From contig JAPDOI010000039.1 of assembly GCA_029168955.1 (NCBI GenBank), forward strand, positions 2,895,064-2,959,063: DNA of 64,000 nucleotides. Reading direction: 5' to 3'. The stretch comes from Aplectana chamaeleonis (Eukaryota > Nematoda > Chromadorea > Rhabditida > Cosmocercidae). Both the position numbers and the translations under genes were made by a program. Below, one piece after another: positions 61,627 to 64,000 of this stretch. The notes beneath the pieces are model-generated. The model was not told the DNA's origin, did no database searches, and worked only from the letters and a program-made list of their open reading frames with translations. Numbering within the stretch: the stretch's first letter is position 1; every line of letters begins with the position of its first letter.

Positions 61627-61909
61627 AAAAATATTGCCGCGACATCCGCCGCAACTCCGCTTCAGCAGCGCCTGTCGGAAAGTCACTTGGGAGATGCGGG
61701 GCAGAACCGCGGATTATTCTTCATTAACTGAATCGCGGTAGTGTCGCGGAAAAGTCCTGAGGAGTCGCGGTGGATTTGCGAACGCTTGACACACAGAAGT
61801 CGCGGCAAAGCCGCGGAAAAGTCAAAGAAGGTCGCTGGGGGGTTGCAGGACAGTCCGGGATCCACGAGGGAGTCCGTGGCAGTAGTGGAAGAGTCGCGGT
61901 AATATTTCT
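61627..61909. mobile_element. TCGCGG-rich inverted-repeat element
   Basis: Ends AAAATATTGCCGCGAC / GTCGCGGTAATATTT are inverted. The interior repeats GTCGCGG and GCCGCGG several times. Next to it, TTCGAAGCGAGATATGGCGATG-like sequence at 61920-61945 recurs inverted at about 62255. Confidence 0.6.
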
Positions 61910-62355
61910 CCGAAAGCGCCACATCGCCATATCTCGCTTCGAAATTGACAGAAATGAATTTTAGGGTAGTTTTCGTAGTCCTCTCCAGTGAGACAAACGT
62001 AGGGAGCCATTTAAACTCCGTATCCTGTTGGAAAATGTGCATTTCCATCTTAAATTCATGTCGACAACAAATCAGAACATGAAAGATTTCTGCCATCATG
62101 GTCGTCTGTCCAGTTCATAGTGAGGGATTATGTGGTGCAAATATTGCATTTCTAAATACATTTCTTAAGTTCAACCTATTATTTTCTAACACTATCGTAT
62201 GGCGACTCAATGACAAGCGATTCAAAATTTACTTCACAATGGTGAAATCGGACCACTTTGAAGCAAGTTATGGCGATGCAGCGCTTTGTGAGCGCGAAAA
62301 ACACCGCAAATGCTTTTTCTGCAAAAAAGTGTGTGCGGTGCTGTACGAAGCTCAA

Positions 62356-62833
62356 AGGCATCGTTCGCGCTAGAAACCACTTTCCATTTTTTGGCTCAAT
62401 TTCATGAATGAGAGCGCGATAGATCACACCAGTAAACTTTGGCGCGTCAAAACGTAGGGTTATGAGGTTGGAATGGGTTAAGGATGAGGATTCGCCACCA
62501 GTTCTCACCAGCCATCTAGCAATTATCATCCAAATTTGCACAGTGGAAGCTCTTAATTTTTAAACGATTTTGGTAGAAGAAAGGCAAAAGAAATTTTCTC
62601 ACCTAGAAAGTTAAAAGCGAGAAACCACTCCAGACGTTCAGAAAACCCTATTGCACTGGACACACCGAATTCGACGGAGGGGGTGGAAAGTCAACTTTTA
62701 AAAAAGTTTTTAAACGCGTTTATCCAAATCAGGAGTTTTTTTTAGGTTTCTTTGCTATTATGGCTTACCTCAAGAGTTTGCCTGCTCGAAACCATGGAAA
62801 AATAAGACACCGTTTTCTGCGCGTACGATGCCT
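62356..62833. mobile_element. Family I TTAA-type element
   Basis: 478 bp, AGGCATCGTTCGCGCTAG to GCGCGTACGATGCCT, TCAA at left and TTAA (62834-62837) at right. Ends resemble family A; the interior is different. Confidence 0.75.
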
Positions 62834-63039
62834 TTAAGGCTGTTGAGCATAGCGAGGCACCGCCCTGCTATTTAAATAATCCATAGATACTAGAGCACGA
62901 CTACAAGTACGCCGCGAAGTATTGTAGATTAATACACCATGTATACATAAATTACACGAATGAGGAAACAAAAGTGATGAGTCAATCATTTGATATAAAA
63001 AATGGACCGGTTTACTATATTCAACCTAAAATGAACCGA

Positions 63040-63240
63040 TTTTATTCGATTTTATCTGGTTTTATCCGGTTTTGATCCGATTTTATCCGATTTTACGCAA
63101 ATTTTATCCGTTTTATCCGGTTTTTATCCGATTTTCATCCGTTTTATCCGTTTTTATCCGTTTTTATCCGTTTTTATCCGTTTTTATCCGATTTTTATCC
63201 GTTTTATCCGTTTTTATCCGATTTTATCCGAATTTTTGAC
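63040..63240. repeat. TTTTTATCCG decamer array
   Basis: About 18 units of TTTTATCCG/TTTTTATCCG with A/T variants. It grades into CGGATATC-rich sequence to 63390. Confidence 0.88.
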
Positions 63241-63669
63241 TTTTCGGATAATGGCTTAATTCAGATATTGCCGATTTTAAATTTCCCTGATATTGGTTCG
63301 ATTCAGATAATGCGTGTTTTCAAATTTTCGGATATCGGATTATCCGAATCTCGGATATCCGATCGGATATCGAAATGCAATTGATTCGGATACTAAGTAT
63401 AGTACCCCACCCCTCTAGGATGGTACTGAACCCTGCACAATTGGGTCATCTACAACTCATTTCTTCATTTTTTTCGACTTCGGAATTCAAAAGTATACGC
63501 CTTGTATCTTATTTGTAGGAAGCCGCGTTGCAACTTCATTATCTTTGCAGTTTTAGCAGCGGAGCAATTTGTTTTCTTCATTTCTACCACTATGATTTTT
63601 TCGAAAAAAAAACAACTTGATTTTTGGAGCTCGACGATATTGTAGAAAGGGGAAACCCTTGGAAAAAGT

Positions 63670-64000
63670 TATGAAATTTCTGACAAGCTGGGCTCCGCAG
63701 AAAAGGTCAAAAAGGATTTGGCATTGCTCTAAAAAATGTCGTGAAATTGTTCCATCAGATTTGGCTATCAAACTGATTTCCTGAATGTAGTGAAATTGTT
63801 GAATCGATTTGGCTGTTGTTGGTATATGCAGATTACATAATCATTAAATGTAGTGAAATTGTTGCAAACAGATTTGGCAGGGAATCTATGAATTATCAGA
63901 GTCAAATCACGCGTCAGAAGGAGTTTTTCTTGGGCCGCATATTGAATCAAATAAGAACAAGAATAAGTCTAGCAGCAAAACGTTTCCATACAATGTGAAT
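63670..64000. mobile_element. Foldback element X2, cut by the window edge
   Basis: Left arm 63678-63925 aligns with the X1 left arm. The sequence after the arm aligns with the X1 loop in the opposite orientation. Confidence 0.75.

Noticed and set aside
61683..62099. 138-codon minus-strand frame
   Set aside because: Half of it is the CGCGG-rich element and the rest includes a block repeated inverted near 62255, so repeat origin is more likely than a gene.

Overview
This window is eukaryotic and almost certainly from a nematode, most likely a strongylid-type (clade V) worm; the species is inferred, not shown. The evidence is short exons bounded by TTTTCAG-type acceptors, the 3' end of a receptor-type guanylyl cyclase (a family expanded in nematodes), RTE, Penelope-like and mariner/Tc1 elements, and a very high density of small inverted-repeat DNA elements. 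No bacterial gene organisation, rRNA, tRNA or CRISPR array was seen.

Host genes are few and split by long introns. On the plus strand the last two exons of a guanylyl cyclase (3072-3423) enter from the left edge. Converging on it is a minus-strand gene that can be assembled completely from ten phase-compatible exons between 33554 and 5808: a 328-residue membrane-anchored short-chain dehydrogenase of the retinol-dehydrogenase type. Its first two introns (about 10.3 and 12.3 kb) hold much of the repeat content described here. A second minus-strand gene is visible only as its last two coding exons (48682-46301); its product is not recognised.

Most of the remainder is mobile DNA. The dominant group is a set of non-autonomous elements that start AGGC, end GCCT and are flanked by TTAA, in at least eight sequence families (A, B, C, D, E, F, I and the 538-550 bp 'T' family). 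Many are nested or lie end to end sharing one TTAA. A T element sits inside a Penelope-like element, which itself sits inside an A element; an RTE retrotransposon with a 10-bp target duplication sits inside an F element. Other families are the P (CGGTCGATA motif), Q, N, K, L and M inverted-repeat elements, small TA- or TAA-flanked foldbacks, a mariner with decayed transposase, and a decayed Tc1-like transposase.

From about 49.4 kb to the right edge the sequence is a tandem segmental duplication: a CCTCCG microsatellite, a long 21-bp minisatellite and a foldback element occur twice, with a B and a C element between the copies. The best candidate for something undescribed is a dispersed cassette (R, six copies) with a TATA box, an initiator-like TCA(G/T)T 31-32 bases downstream, and conserved hairpins, carried inside several different mobile elements.
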